NCBI GenBank assembly: GCA_947600145.1
Contig: CANQGA010000006.1
Span: forward strand, 1 to 39,666
Length of the DNA: 39,666 nt
Reading direction: 5' to 3'
Source of the DNA: an uncultured Lachnospiraceae bacterium
GTDB lineage: Bacteria > Bacillota > Clostridia > Lachnospirales > Lachnospiraceae
The translations under genes were made by a program, and so were the position numbers. A model generated the notes under the pieces. The model ran no database searches. It saw only the letters and a program-made list of their open reading frames with translations, and was not told the DNA's origin. Positions 15,918 through 24,345 of this stretch are shown here, piece after piece (the stretch's first letter is position 1; each line of letters opens with the position of its first letter).

Positions 15918-18260
15918 ATGAAATTCCACAATGGTTGCTGGCTTATGAAGGAGGGCGTGTCGTGGTTTGGGCCGCAGCACGTCTATGAGACCCATATCGC
16001 GGAGAAGGAGGTGCGCCTGGTGGCGCCGACCTCGCGGATCCGGGGCAAAGGCGATACACTGGGAGGGATCAATCTGACGCTGCGGATCACTTCGCCGGCG
16101 CCGGAGGTCCTTCGTATCCAGACGTATCACCATAAAGGCGTACAGAAGAAAGCGCCTGAGTTTGACCTGCAGAATAATGAGGAGAAGGCGCTTTGTGTGG
16201 CTGAGCAGGGGAATCTCCTGACAGTCGGAAGCGGCAGCTTAAAGCTTGTTATTGATCGGGAGAACTGGTCTATGACGTTTTTGAGGGAAGGTGAAGTCAT
16301 CACGAAGGCCGGGCAGCGCGACCTGGGTTATGTGAAGACCAACTGGACCGGCATGGCCTACGATAAGGGCGGGGACGCCTGGATGTGCCAGCAGCTGGGG
16401 CTTTCGGTGGATGAGAATATCTACGGCATGGGCGAGCGGTTCACGCCGTTCGTGAAGAACGGCCAGTCGGTCTCCATCTGGAATGAGGACGGCGGCACCA
16501 GCACGGAGCAGGCGTACAAGAACATTCCGTTCTACCTGTCCAGCAAGGGCTACGGCGTATTTGTCAACCATCCGGAGAGGGTGGAATTTGAGGTGGCCAC
16601 GGAGCAGGCCAGCAGGCTGGCGTTCGCGGTGGAAGGCGAGAGCCTGGATTATTATTTCTTCAACGGCCCGACGATGAAGGAAGTCCTTGAGCGGTACACG
16701 GATCTGACCGGCAAGCCGTCTCTGCCGCCCCAGTGGACCTTCGGATTGTGGCTGTCCACGTCGTTTACGACCAATTACGATGAGCAGACGGTGATGAGCT
16801 TCATCGACGGCATGCATGAGAGAGGGATCCCGCTGTCGGTGTTCCATTTCGACTGCTGCTGGATGAAGGAGTTCCACTGGACGGATTTTCTGTGGGACAG
16901 CCGGGTATTCCCGGACCCGAAGGGGATGATCGCCAGGATCAAGGAGAAAGGCGTGAAGATCTGCGTCTGGATCAATTCCTACGTGGGTCAGGAATCGGCC
17001 CTTTTCGACGAGGGCGCGGAGAAAGGCTATTTCTTAAAGCGGCCCAACGGCGACGTGTGGCAGTGGGATATGTGGCAGCCGGGACTGGCGATCATTGATT
17101 TCACCAATCCGGAGGCGTGCCGCTGGTACCAGGAGAAGCTTTCGGAGCTTCTGGACATGGGCGTGGACTGCTTCAAGACCGATTTCGGCGAGCGGATCCC
17201 GACGGACTGCGTCTACTATAACGGCGCGGATCCGGTGAAGATGCACAATTTCTATACGTATCTGTACAATAAGACCGTGTTTGACCTGCTGGAGCGGAAG
17301 AAAGGCCACGGCGAGGCGGTGCTGTTCGCACGGTCGGCGACGGCGGGCGGGCAGAAATTCCCGGTCCACTGGGGCGGCGACTGCTGGTCCGATTACGAGT
17401 CCATGGCGGAGAGCCTGCGGGGCGGCCTGTCGCTGACCAGCAGCGGATTCGGATTCTGGAGCCATGATATCGGAGGCTTCGAGAATACGTCGACGCCGGA
17501 TGTGTACAAGCGCTGGGCGGCCTTCGGCCTTCTGTCCTCCCACAGCCGGCTCCACGGCAGCGGCTCCTACCGGGTGCCGTGGCTGTATGACGAGGAGGCC
17601 GTGGATGTGGTGCGGTTCTTTACGGATCTGAAGCACAGCCTGGTGCCGTATCTGTACAGCAGCGCGGTGAACACATCCCGGACCGGAGTGCCGATGATGC
17701 GTAGCATGGCGATGGAATTTACGGACGACCCCAACTGCCGGTATCTGGACAAACAGTACATGCTGGGAGACAGCCTGCTGGTGGCGCCGATCTTCAACGA
17801 TCAGGGGATCGCTCAGTACTATCTGCCCGCGGGGAAATGGACCAACTATCTGACCGGCGAGACCGCGGAAGGCGGCGTATGGCGGAAGGAGAAGCACGGT
17901 TACCTGTCGATCCCGCTGTGGGTGAAGGCGGGAAGCGTGATCCCGGTCGGAAAGCATTATGAGCGGGCGGAATATGAGTTCGCCGGCAATCTGGAATTTA
18001 AGGTGTACGGGCCGTTTGAGAATGTCGAATTTTGCGTTATGCAGAAGGGCGCGGAAACGGCGCGCTTAAAGCTTGCGCTGGAAAACGGAAGGCTTGCGGG
18101 AAGCGTCACCGGGGCGAAGGGATGCACGGTCCGCCTGGTGGGCGGCGCGGCTTGCGGCGCGCTTGCGGCGGACAGCGTTCAGGCGGTCGATGGCGTGACG
18201 GCGGCGGCTGACGGCGGCGATACGGTGCTGTACATTGAGAAGGATGAAGTGGTGTTCTGA
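15918..18260 (+). CDS. yicI: GH31 alpha-xylosidase, YicI type
   Basis: Retaining exo-alpha-xylosidase that removes xylose from the non-reducing end of xyloglucan oligosaccharides and isoprimeverose. The 780 residues match E. coli YicI in length and motifs: nucleophile D422 in KTDFGERIPTD, followed by NGADPVKMHNFYTYLYN, and acid/base D488 in WGGDCWSDYESMAESLRGG. The two aspartates are 66 residues apart, as in YicI (D416/D482). GFGFWSHDIGGFE and HSRLHGSGSYRVPW are also diagnostic. It has no signal peptide and so is intracellular. AAAAGGAGATC before the ATG at 15918 sets the start; the longer frame from 15873 has no ribosome site. It lies 66 bp after the first GH3 gene and is probably cotranscribed. 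Plain alpha-glucosidase is less likely given the YicI signature. Confidence 0.93.
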   Translation: MKFHNGCWLMKEGVSWFGPQHVYETHIAEKEVRLVAPTSRIRGKGDTLGGINLTLRITSPAPEVLRIQTYHHKGVQKKAPEFDLQNNEEKALCVAEQGNLLTVGSGSLKLVIDRENWSMTFLREGEVITKAGQRDLGYVKTNWTGMAYDKGGDAWMCQQLGLSVDENIYGMGERFTPFVKNGQSVSIWNEDGGTSTEQAYKNIPFYLSSKGYGVFVNHPERVEFEVATEQASRLAFAVEGESLDYYFFNGPTMKEVLERYTDLTGKPSLPPQWTFGLWLSTSFTTNYDEQTVMSFIDGMHERGIPLSVFHFDCCWMKEFHWTDFLWDSRVFPDPKGMIARIKEKGVKICVWINSYVGQESALFDEGAEKGYFLKRPNGDVWQWDMWQPGLAIIDFTNPEACRWYQEKLSELLDMGVDCFKTDFGERIPTDCVYYNGADPVKMHNFYTYLYNKTVFDLLERKKGHGEAVLFARSATAGGQKFPVHWGGDCWSDYESMAESLRGGLSLTSSGFGFWSHDIGGFENTSTPDVYKRWAAFGLLSSHSRLHGSGSYRVPWLYDEEAVDVVRFFTDLKHSLVPYLYSSAVNTSRTGVPMMRSMAMEFTDDPNCRYLDKQYMLGDSLLVAPIFNDQGIAQYYLPAGKWTNYLTGETAEGGVWRKEKHGYLSIPLWVKAGSVIPVGKHYERAEYEFAGNLEFKVYGPFENVEFCVMQKGAETARLKLALENGRLAGSVTGAKGCTVRLVGGAACGALAADSVQAVDGVTAAADGGDTVLYIEKDEVVF

Positions 18261-18362
18261 AATTCAGAACCTGCGGCCTGCAGGCGGGCCGGACGTAAAA
18301 CAAAAGATGTGACAGAAGCCGGAAGGCAGAAGAATAATTAAGAACAACAGGAGGTAACAGAA

Positions 18363-20996
18363 ATGGCAAAGTTTCATGCATCGACGTCCTCCGCGGTAAG
18401 CGAGCGCGAGGTCAGGAACATGGAGAGGGCGCGGAAGGTAGCTTCCCAGGGCATGGTGCTTCTGGAGAACGCGGGAGCGCTGCCGCTTAAGGCGGGGACG
18501 AAGAAGGTAGCCCTTTTCGGAAACGGCGGGCGGCTCACGATCAAAGGCGGTACCGGTTCCGGCGACGTGAACAGCCGGGAAGTGGTGAACGTGGAGCAGG
18601 GGCTTGAGGCTGCCGGACTGACGGTCACGACCAAAAACTGGCTTGACCGGTATGATCAGGTGGTCGAGGCGGCGCGCAAGGAGTATTTCGCCAATTTCGC
18701 GAAGAAGATCGCGGAGGAAGGCGGTTCCGCGGTGATGGAGCTGTTCAACAACCCGTTCAAGGAGCCGTCGATCGTTCCGGTGACGCAGGCGGATATGGAC
18801 GCGTCGGAGACGGACACCGCCGTCTATATCGTGTCCCGCAATTCCGGCGAGGGCAAGGACAGGGCGCCGGTCCGCGGAGATTTTGAACTGTTTGAGGCGG
18901 AAGAAGACGCGATCCGCGCGCTGACCTCCCATTATCAGAACGTGATCGTGGTGCTGAACGTGGGCGGCGTACTGGACACCCGCTTCCTTCGCGGCACAAA
19001 GGGGATCGGCGCGATCCTTCTGATGAGCCAGGCGGGAAATATCGGCGGCTACGCGCTGGCGGACGTGCTTCTGGGCAAGGTGACGCCCAGCGGACATCTG
19101 ACGACCACATGGGCGGAGCAGTATTCGGATTATCCGGGTGCGATGAATTTCAGCCATGTGAACGGCGATGTGAACGATGAGTATTACAAAGAAGGAATCT
19201 ACGTCGGGTACCGGTATTTCGATACGTTTGGCGTAGCCCCGGCCTATCCGTTCGGTTATGGAAGATCGTATACGGATTTTGCCATAGAATGCAAATCTGT
19301 AACCGCAGACGGCAATCAGGTTACTATTACTGCAGAGGTTACAAATACCGGAAGCGTCTATTCCGGTAAGGAAGTGGTGCAGGTCTACTATTCGGCCCCG
19401 CAGGGCGTTCTGGAGAAACCCTATCAGGAGCTGGCGGCCTACGCGAAGACGAAGCTTCTGGCCCCGGGAGAGAAGCAGACGCTGACCCTCGGTTTTCAGG
19501 TGACGGAGATGGCCTCCTACAGCGAGGCGAAGGCAGCCTATGTGCTGGAGCCGGGTACCTACTATGTGCGTGTGGGCGGGCATTCCCGGGCGACGAAGGT
19601 GGCGGCGGCCCTCGTCCTTGAAAAAGAAGTGGTGACAGAGAAGCTGGCCAACTATCTGAAGCCGGATGTGGAGATGGAAATGCTTTCTTCCGCCGGCGCG
19701 AAGCCCTATACCTACGAAGGTGAGGAAGCGGAGAAGGCGGCAGCCCCGAAGCTGGCGGTCGACGCGGAGAAGCTTCCCTGCTTCACAGCGGTCTACAGCC
19801 CCGTCGGCGCGGGCGCGCAGCCGGAGCCGGATACCAATGGACACAAGATCACGATGGATGAGGTGAAGGCCGGAACCTACACGCTGGACGAGCTGGTGAA
19901 CCAGCTGACGGTGGAGGAGATGGCGACCCTGTGCGTCGGCACGGCGAGAGGCGGCTTCGGCAGTGAATCCATTATCGGCGCCGCGTCGGCGGCATGCCCG
20001 GGCGCGGCAGGGGATACGACTTCCCTGATGCTTCCGGACCGCAATATCCGCAACATGATCCTGGCCGACGGCCCGGCGGGACTGCGCCTGTCCACCCATT
20101 TCATCGTGGACCGCGACGGCAATCAGATCCCGGGCACCGGGGACGCGCCGATCTCCGGGATGGAAATGCTGACCGCGGGGATGCCGAAGCCGGAGATCCC
20201 GGACGACGCCGTCCATTATTATCAGTACTGCACGGCGATCCCGATCGCCACGCTGCTGGCCCAGACCTGGGATGTGGACGCCATCGCGGAGGCCGGCGAC
20301 ATCGTGGGCGAGGAGATGGAGGAGCTGGGCGTGACCCTGTGGCTGGCCCCCGGCATGAACATCCACCGCAACCCGCTGTGCGGCCGTAATTTCGAGTATT
20401 ATTCCGAGGATCCGCTGGTCGCCGGAATGTGCGCGGCTGCGGACACGCTGGGCGTGCAGAAGCATCCGGGCGTGGGCACGACGATTAAGCATTTCGCCTT
20501 CAATAACCAGGAGGACAACCGGATGCACACCAACGCCCATGTGAGCGAGCGGGCAGCCCGCGAGATCTATCTGAAGGGCTTTGAGATCGCCGTGAAGCGT
20601 TCCCAGCCCATGTCGATCATGACCTCCTATAACCTGGTCAACGGCCTCCATACCGCCAACAGCTACGAGCTTCTGACGGCGATCGCCCGCCAGGAGTGGG
20701 GCTTTAAGGGCTTCGTGATGACCGACTGGGGCACCACGGGATCCATCGAGATGGAGCCGGGCAAGACGTTTAAGTACGGCTGCTCCAACGCGGCCGGCTG
20801 CGTGAAGGCGGGCAACGACCTGACCATGCCGGGCAGCCAGAACGATGTGGATGAGATCGTGAAGTCCGTAGGAGCGGCGGAAGGGGAAGTGGAATACCCG
20901 CTGACGCTGGGCGAGCTCCGCGCGGCGGCGAAGAGGATCCTTAACATCGTCATGGTGAGTTCGGTCTACGAGGGCTCGAAGCCTTATACTGCCTGA
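18363..20996 (+). CDS. GH3 beta-glucosidase with inverted domain order
   Basis: An 877-residue cytoplasmic GH3 enzyme whose modules run in the reverse of the usual order. It begins with the alpha/beta sandwich domain (GMVLLENAGALPLKAG, residues ~30-310, ending PFGYGRSYTDF). A fibronectin-III-like domain follows (~315-420), and the catalytic barrel comes last: DGPAGLRLSTHF, WLAPGMNIHRNPLCGRNFEYYSEDP, GTTIKHFAFNNQEDNR, and nucleophile D788 in VMTDWG. This arrangement is known from rumen beta-glucosidases such as those of Butyrivibrio and Ruminococcus. CAGGAGGTAAC before the ATG marks the start. It is the last gene of the glycosidase operon and is followed by a strong terminator. Likely job: trimming glucose from the backbone after alpha-xylosidase. 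Confidence 0.93.
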   Translation: MAKFHASTSSAVSEREVRNMERARKVASQGMVLLENAGALPLKAGTKKVALFGNGGRLTIKGGTGSGDVNSREVVNVEQGLEAAGLTVTTKNWLDRYDQVVEAARKEYFANFAKKIAEEGGSAVMELFNNPFKEPSIVPVTQADMDASETDTAVYIVSRNSGEGKDRAPVRGDFELFEAEEDAIRALTSHYQNVIVVLNVGGVLDTRFLRGTKGIGAILLMSQAGNIGGYALADVLLGKVTPSGHLTTTWAEQYSDYPGAMNFSHVNGDVNDEYYKEGIYVGYRYFDTFGVAPAYPFGYGRSYTDFAIECKSVTADGNQVTITAEVTNTGSVYSGKEVVQVYYSAPQGVLEKPYQELAAYAKTKLLAPGEKQTLTLGFQVTEMASYSEAKAAYVLEPGTYYVRVGGHSRATKVAAALVLEKEVVTEKLANYLKPDVEMEMLSSAGAKPYTYEGEEAEKAAAPKLAVDAEKLPCFTAVYSPVGAGAQPEPDTNGHKITMDEVKAGTYTLDELVNQLTVEEMATLCVGTARGGFGSESIIGAASAACPGAAGDTTSLMLPDRNIRNMILADGPAGLRLSTHFIVDRDGNQIPGTGDAPISGMEMLTAGMPKPEIPDDAVHYYQYCTAIPIATLLAQTWDVDAIAEAGDIVGEEMEELGVTLWLAPGMNIHRNPLCGRNFEYYSEDPLVAGMCAAADTLGVQKHPGVGTTIKHFAFNNQEDNRMHTNAHVSERAAREIYLKGFEIAVKRSQPMSIMTSYNLVNGLHTANSYELLTAIARQEWGFKGFVMTDWGTTGSIEMEPGKTFKYGCSNAAGCVKAGNDLTMPGSQNDVDEIVKSVGAAEGEVEYPLTLGELRAAAKRILNIVMVSSVYEGSKPYTA

Positions 20997-21079
20997 AGGG
21001 CGGTCCTCCGCCCGGAAGAGGGCGCTGACGGCGGGCGCGCCAGGCCCGCGCCGCGATAAAAATGTGCATAATTATGCAG

Positions 21080-21123
21080 ACGGCCCCATTTGCCGCACAG
21101 ATCGGCAAATGGGGCCGTTTTTT
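21080..21123 (+). terminator. Strong intrinsic terminator ending the glycosidase operon
   Basis: A perfect 16-bp stem (21080-21095 with 21103-21118), a 7-nt loop and a run of six T (21118-21123). It insulates spo0A from the upstream operon. Confidence 0.95.
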
Positions 21124-21133
21124 GCCCTAAACT

Positions 21134-21140
21134 TGTCGAA
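21134..21140 (+). promoter_or_regulatory. 0A box upstream of spo0A
   Basis: TGTCGAA matches the Spo0A-binding core exactly. It lies 19 bp upstream of the -35 hexamer, where a bound Spo0A~P could autoregulate its own gene. Confidence 0.65.
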
Positions 21141-21158
21141 ACTTGCGATAGAATCCAT

Positions 21159-21187
21159 TTGCACCGATATTTCCGCACGTTTATAAT
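21159..21187 (+). promoter_or_regulatory. spo0A vegetative promoter
   Basis: TTGCAC (21159-21164), a 17-bp spacer and a perfect TATAAT (21182-21187). The predicted start near 21194 gives a leader of about 63 nt. No sigma-H-type promoter was recognised here. Confidence 0.7.
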
Positions 21188-21199
21188 CGAACTATCACC

Positions 21200-21229
21200 G
21201 TAACTGTCCCCGTATATATTTACAGTTAC
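21200..21229 (+). repeat. Inverted repeat in the spo0A leader
   Basis: Perfect 8-bp arms GTAACTGT (21200-21207) and ACAGTTAC (21222-21229) separated by 14 nt, beginning a few bases after the predicted transcript start. It could be a leader hairpin or an operator. Confidence 0.6.
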
Positions 21230-21256
21230 AGACGAACATTAGAAGGAGGACAAATC

Positions 21257-22069
21257 ATGACACCAACTCTAAACGTAGCAATCGCTGAGGATAACCCGAA
21301 GACACTGAATCTCCTGAATCAGATGCTGGCTGATGAGGACGGCATCCAGATCGTAGGAAAAGCAGAGACAGGCGATGAAGCCTATGAGATGATCGTCTCC
21401 ACCAAACCGGACGTCGTCCTCTTGGACGTGATCATGCCCGGTATGGATGGTCTGACGGTCATGGAGAAGGTGAAAAACGAAGAAAAATTAGCGAAGAAAC
21501 CGTCATTTATCATGGTATCCGCGGCCGGCAGCGAGAACGTGACCGAGGACGCGTTCCGTCTGGGCGCCAACTATTTCATCATGAAGCCGTTTACCCGCGA
21601 GGTGGTCGTGGACAAGGTCCGCCGTCTTGCCGGCTACGCGGCCAGGCCCAAGGGGATGTCCCTGCCCCACTCGCGCAAGATCCGTCCCTACGAGAACCAG
21701 GTGGAGTACATGGAGCAGAACCTGGAAAACGACGTGACCCAGATCCTGCATGAGATCGGCGTTCCCGCCCATATCAAGGGATATCAGTATCTGAGGGACG
21801 CGATCATTTCCTCCGTCTGCGATCAGGATATGCTGGCGTCGGTGACGAAGGTGCTTTATCCCAATATCGCCAAGAAACACCAGACTACGCCCAGCCGTGT
21901 CGAGCGCGCGATCCGTCATGCCATCGAGGTGGCGTGGAGCAGGGGCAAAATGGACACGATCAACGAAATATTCGGCTATACGGTCAGCAACGGCAAAGGA
22001 AAGCCGACCAATTCTGAGTTTATCGCATTACTGTCCGACAAGATCCGTCTGGATTATAAGCGGATGTAA
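21257..22069 (+). CDS. spo0A: Stage 0 sporulation protein A, master response regulator
   Basis: Spo0A, when phosphorylated, binds 0A boxes and launches endospore formation. The protein is 270 residues, the normal length. The receiver domain starts [16 protein letters not shown], with phospho-acceptor D57 in [13 protein letters not shown] and the conserved lysine in [11 protein letters not shown]. The C-terminal DNA-binding domain carries the diagnostic [18 protein letters not shown] and [20 protein letters not shown] recognition region. AGAAGGAGG before the ATG sets the start. The gene stands alone between a terminator and the glycogen synthase gene; spoIVB, often upstream in Clostridia, is not present. 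Its presence is the main evidence that the organism belongs to the endospore-forming Firmicutes. Confidence 0.98.
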   Translation: MTPTLNVAIAEDNPKTLNLLNQMLADEDGIQIVGKAETGDEAYEMIVSTKPDVVLLDVIMPGMDGLTVMEKVKNEEKLAKKPSFIMVSAAGSENVTEDAFRLGANYFIMKPFTREVVVDKVRRLAGYAARPKGMSLPHSRKIRPYENQVEYMEQNLENDVTQILHEIGVPAHIKGYQYLRDAIISSVCDQDMLASVTKVLYPNIAKKHQTTPSRVERAIRHAIEVAWSRGKMDTINEIFGYTVSNGKGKPTNSEFIALLSDKIRLDYKRM

Positions 22070-22075
22070 TTCATG

Positions 22076-22110
22076 ACAGCAGAAAGTCCGCCCGGCGCGC
22101 TTTCTGCTGT
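22076..22110 (+). terminator. Hairpin after spo0A, no U-tract
   Basis: A perfect 11-bp stem (22076-22086 with 22100-22110) with a GC-rich 13-nt loop, seven bases after the spo0A stop. No T run follows, so it may act as an mRNA 3' stabiliser or an inefficient terminator. Confidence 0.45.
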
Positions 22111-22175
22111 GGAAATTCTGGAAAACTTCACATAAAACTTCTAAGAATGTACTTCCTAATTCGGGAAAAGTATTG

Positions 22176-22181
22176 TATACT
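22176..22181 (+). promoter_or_regulatory. Probable -10 box of the glycogen synthase gene
   Basis: TATACT, 51 bp before the start codon. The hexamer 17 bp upstream (TTCCTA, 22153-22158) is a weak -35. Confidence 0.4.
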
Positions 22182-22226
22182 ATATCTGCAGGGGGTATGT
22201 CTGCACAACCGGAGGAGGGTTCATTC

Positions 22227-23669
22227 ATGAAGAAGATCTTATTTGTTGCGTCTGAGGCGGTACCGTTTATCAAAACCGGGGGACTGGCCGATGTAGCCGG
22301 CTCGCTTCCCAAATGCTTCGACAAAGAGTATTATGACGTCCGCGTCATGCTTCCCAAATATATGTGCATGAAGCAGGAATGGAAGGATAAGCTGAGCTAT
22401 ATCGACCATTTTTATATGGATTATCTGGGTCAGAGCCGCTATGTCGGCATTCTGACGTGTGAATACGAAGGCGTCAGGTTCTATTTTATCGACAATGAGT
22501 GGTATTTTAACGGAAGCACCCTATACGGCGACTGGCTGTACGATCTGGAGAAGTTTTCCTTCTTCTGCAACGCCGCGCTCTCGGCGCTTCCGGTGATCGG
22601 CTTCCGGCCTGACCTGATCCACTGCCACGACTGGCAGACCGGCCTGATCCCGGTATACCTGAAGGACAGGTTCGCGGGCGGCGAGTTCTTCCGCGGCATC
22701 AAGAGCGTCATCACGATCCACAACCTGAAGTTCCAGGGCGTCTGGGACGTGGATACGATCAAGAGGCTGACCGGCCTGTCCGACTACTATTTCACTCCGG
22801 ATAAGCTGGAGGCGTATAAGAACGGCAATCTGCTGAAGGGCGGAATCGTCTACGCCGACGCCATTACCACAGTCAGCAACACCTACGCCGAGGAGATCAA
22901 GATGCCGTTCTACGGCGAGAACCTGGACGGCCTGATGCGCGCCCGGGCCAACAGCCTGCGCGGCATCGTCAACGGCATCGATTATGATGAATTCAACCCG
23001 GAGACCGACGAGTACATCGCGGCCCGCTATAACGCCCAGACCTTCCGCAAGGAGAAAGTCAAGAACAAGAAGGCCCTGCAGAAGGAGCTGGGGCTTGCCG
23101 AGGACGAGAAGCTTATGATGATCGGCGTCGTCTCCCGGCTGACCGACCAGAAGGGCTTTGACCTGATCCAGTACGTGATGGACGATCTGTGCCATGACGC
23201 GGTACAGCTGGTAGTCCTGGGCACCGGCGAGGAGCGCTATGAGAATATGTTCCGTCATTTTGCCTGGAAGTATCCGGACAAGGTGTCGGCCAACATCTAC
23301 TATTCGAATCCGCTGTCCCACAAGATCTACGCGTCCTGCGACGCGTTCCTGATGCCGTCGCTGTTCGAGCCGTGCGGATTGAGCCAGCTGATGTCGCTGC
23401 GCTACGGGACGCTGCCGATCGTCCGGGAGACCGGAGGACTGAAGGATACGGTGCAGCCCTATAACGAGTATGAGGGGACCGGAACCGGCTTCTCCTTCGC
23501 CAATTATAACGCCCATGAGATGCTGGGCACGATCCGCTACGCGGAGAAGATCTATTATGACAGGAAGCGCGAGTGGAACAAGATGGTGGACCGGGCCATG
23601 GCCCAGGACTTCTCATGGCACGCGTCGGCGTTAAAGTACCAGGAGCTGTACGACTGGCTGATCGGATAG
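22227..23669 (+). CDS. glgA: Glycogen synthase (ADP-glucose type, GT5)
   Basis: Transfers glucose from ADP-glucose to the growing alpha-1,4-glucan; cytoplasmic. The 480 residues fit the GT5 family. The N-terminus KKILFVASEAVPFIKTGGLADVAGSLPK includes the KTGGL ADP-glucose site. Further along are IHCHDWQTGLIPVYL, TIHNLKFQGVW, NGIDYDEFNPETD and the C-terminal FEPCGLSQLMSLRYGTLPIVRETGGLKDTV nucleotide site. GGAGGAGGG at 22211-22219 selects the ATG at 22227 over an upstream in-frame ATG at 22173. The usual glgC/glgD/glgB partners are not adjacent, so it is an isolated glg gene here. Storage-glucan synthesis next to spo0A suits the known link between carbon reserve and sporulation, but that is context only. 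Confidence 0.96.
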   Translation: MKKILFVASEAVPFIKTGGLADVAGSLPKCFDKEYYDVRVMLPKYMCMKQEWKDKLSYIDHFYMDYLGQSRYVGILTCEYEGVRFYFIDNEWYFNGSTLYGDWLYDLEKFSFFCNAALSALPVIGFRPDLIHCHDWQTGLIPVYLKDRFAGGEFFRGIKSVITIHNLKFQGVWDVDTIKRLTGLSDYYFTPDKLEAYKNGNLLKGGIVYADAITTVSNTYAEEIKMPFYGENLDGLMRARANSLRGIVNGIDYDEFNPETDEYIAARYNAQTFRKEKVKNKKALQKELGLAEDEKLMMIGVVSRLTDQKGFDLIQYVMDDLCHDAVQLVVLGTGEERYENMFRHFAWKYPDKVSANIYYSNPLSHKIYASCDAFLMPSLFEPCGLSQLMSLRYGTLPIVRETGGLKDTVQPYNEYEGTGTGFSFANYNAHEMLGTIRYAEKIYYDRKREWNKMVDRAMAQDFSWHASALKYQELYDWLIG

Positions 23670-23712
23670 ATCCGGGCCGGGAAGAAGAGCACTGAAGGAC
23701 AGACGGGATGAG

Positions 23713-23737
23713 CGGGGGCGGCATGTGTCCGCCCCCG
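23713..23737 (+). repeat. GC-rich hairpin between glgA and the YuiD-like gene
   Basis: Perfect 9-bp arms (23713-23721 and 23729-23737) around a 7-nt loop, with no T run on either strand. Possible attenuator or RNA processing site. Confidence 0.5.
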
Positions 23738-23764
23738 ATGAGACATAAGAGAGATGGTGGAGTT

Positions 23765-24223
23765 ATGACTGTGTGGCAGCAGCTTTTAAGCAACCAGATC
23801 CTGATCAGCGCTGTGATCGGCTGGACGGTGGCCCAGGTACTGAAGACATTGATCGATATGGGGTTTAACAGATCCTTCCGGCCGGAACGGCTGGTGGGTT
23901 CCGGCGGTATGCCCAGTTCCCATTCGGCCACGGTCTGCGCCCTGACGGTAGCCTCAGGTCTGAAATACGGCCTGTCTTCCTTTGAGTTCGCGGTCAGCTT
24001 CGTGGTGGCCAGCGTCGTGATGTACGACGCCATCGGCGTCCGGCAGGAGACCGGCAAGCAGGCCAAGCTGCTGAACCTGATCGTGCAGCAGGACTGGTTT
24101 AAGCTGGACAACCAGGAGGTAGAGAAGCGCCTGAAGGAATTTGTCGGACATACTCCGCTGCAGGTGTTCGCGGGGGCGCTGCTGGGAATCCTGACGGCGG
24201 TACTGGTGAACGCGGCATATTGA
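23765..24223 (+). CDS. Divergent PAP2 family membrane protein (YuiD-like)
   Basis: A small membrane protein of 152 residues related to YuiD of Bacillus (divergent PAP2, formerly DUF212). The signature SGGMPSSHSATVCALTVASGL is clear and is a degenerate form of the acid-phosphatase PAP2 motif; VMYDAIGVRQETGKQAKLLN is a second family hallmark. Four or so hydrophobic helices are visible (IGWTVAQVLKTLI, FAVSFVVASVVMY, a C-terminal AGALLGILTAVLV). A phosphatase function is not established for this group. The ATG at 23765 follows a GGTGG-containing site; an upstream in-frame start at 23708 would add 19 non-conserved residues that overlap the hairpin. Confidence 0.9.
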   Translation: MTVWQQLLSNQILISAVIGWTVAQVLKTLIDMGFNRSFRPERLVGSGGMPSSHSATVCALTVASGLKYGLSSFEFAVSFVVASVVMYDAIGVRQETGKQAKLLNLIVQQDWFKLDNQEVEKRLKEFVGHTPLQVFAGALLGILTAVLVNAAY

Positions 24224-24345
24224 CCGTGCGCCTGCGGTCCGGATGCGGACCGGAAGCGCTCGGGGACAGGCTGAGACGGGGAGGCCTGTCAGAGTCCGCG
24301 GTGGGACCGCCGCGGCGGAACGGTTCAGAAAGAGGGATCCGGTTC

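Noticed and set aside
18264-20651. Open frame of 795 codons on the minus strand across the inverted GH3 gene
   Set aside because: Antisense shadow with a composition typical of such frames; the plus-strand GH3 motifs, ribosome site and operon position decide the strand.
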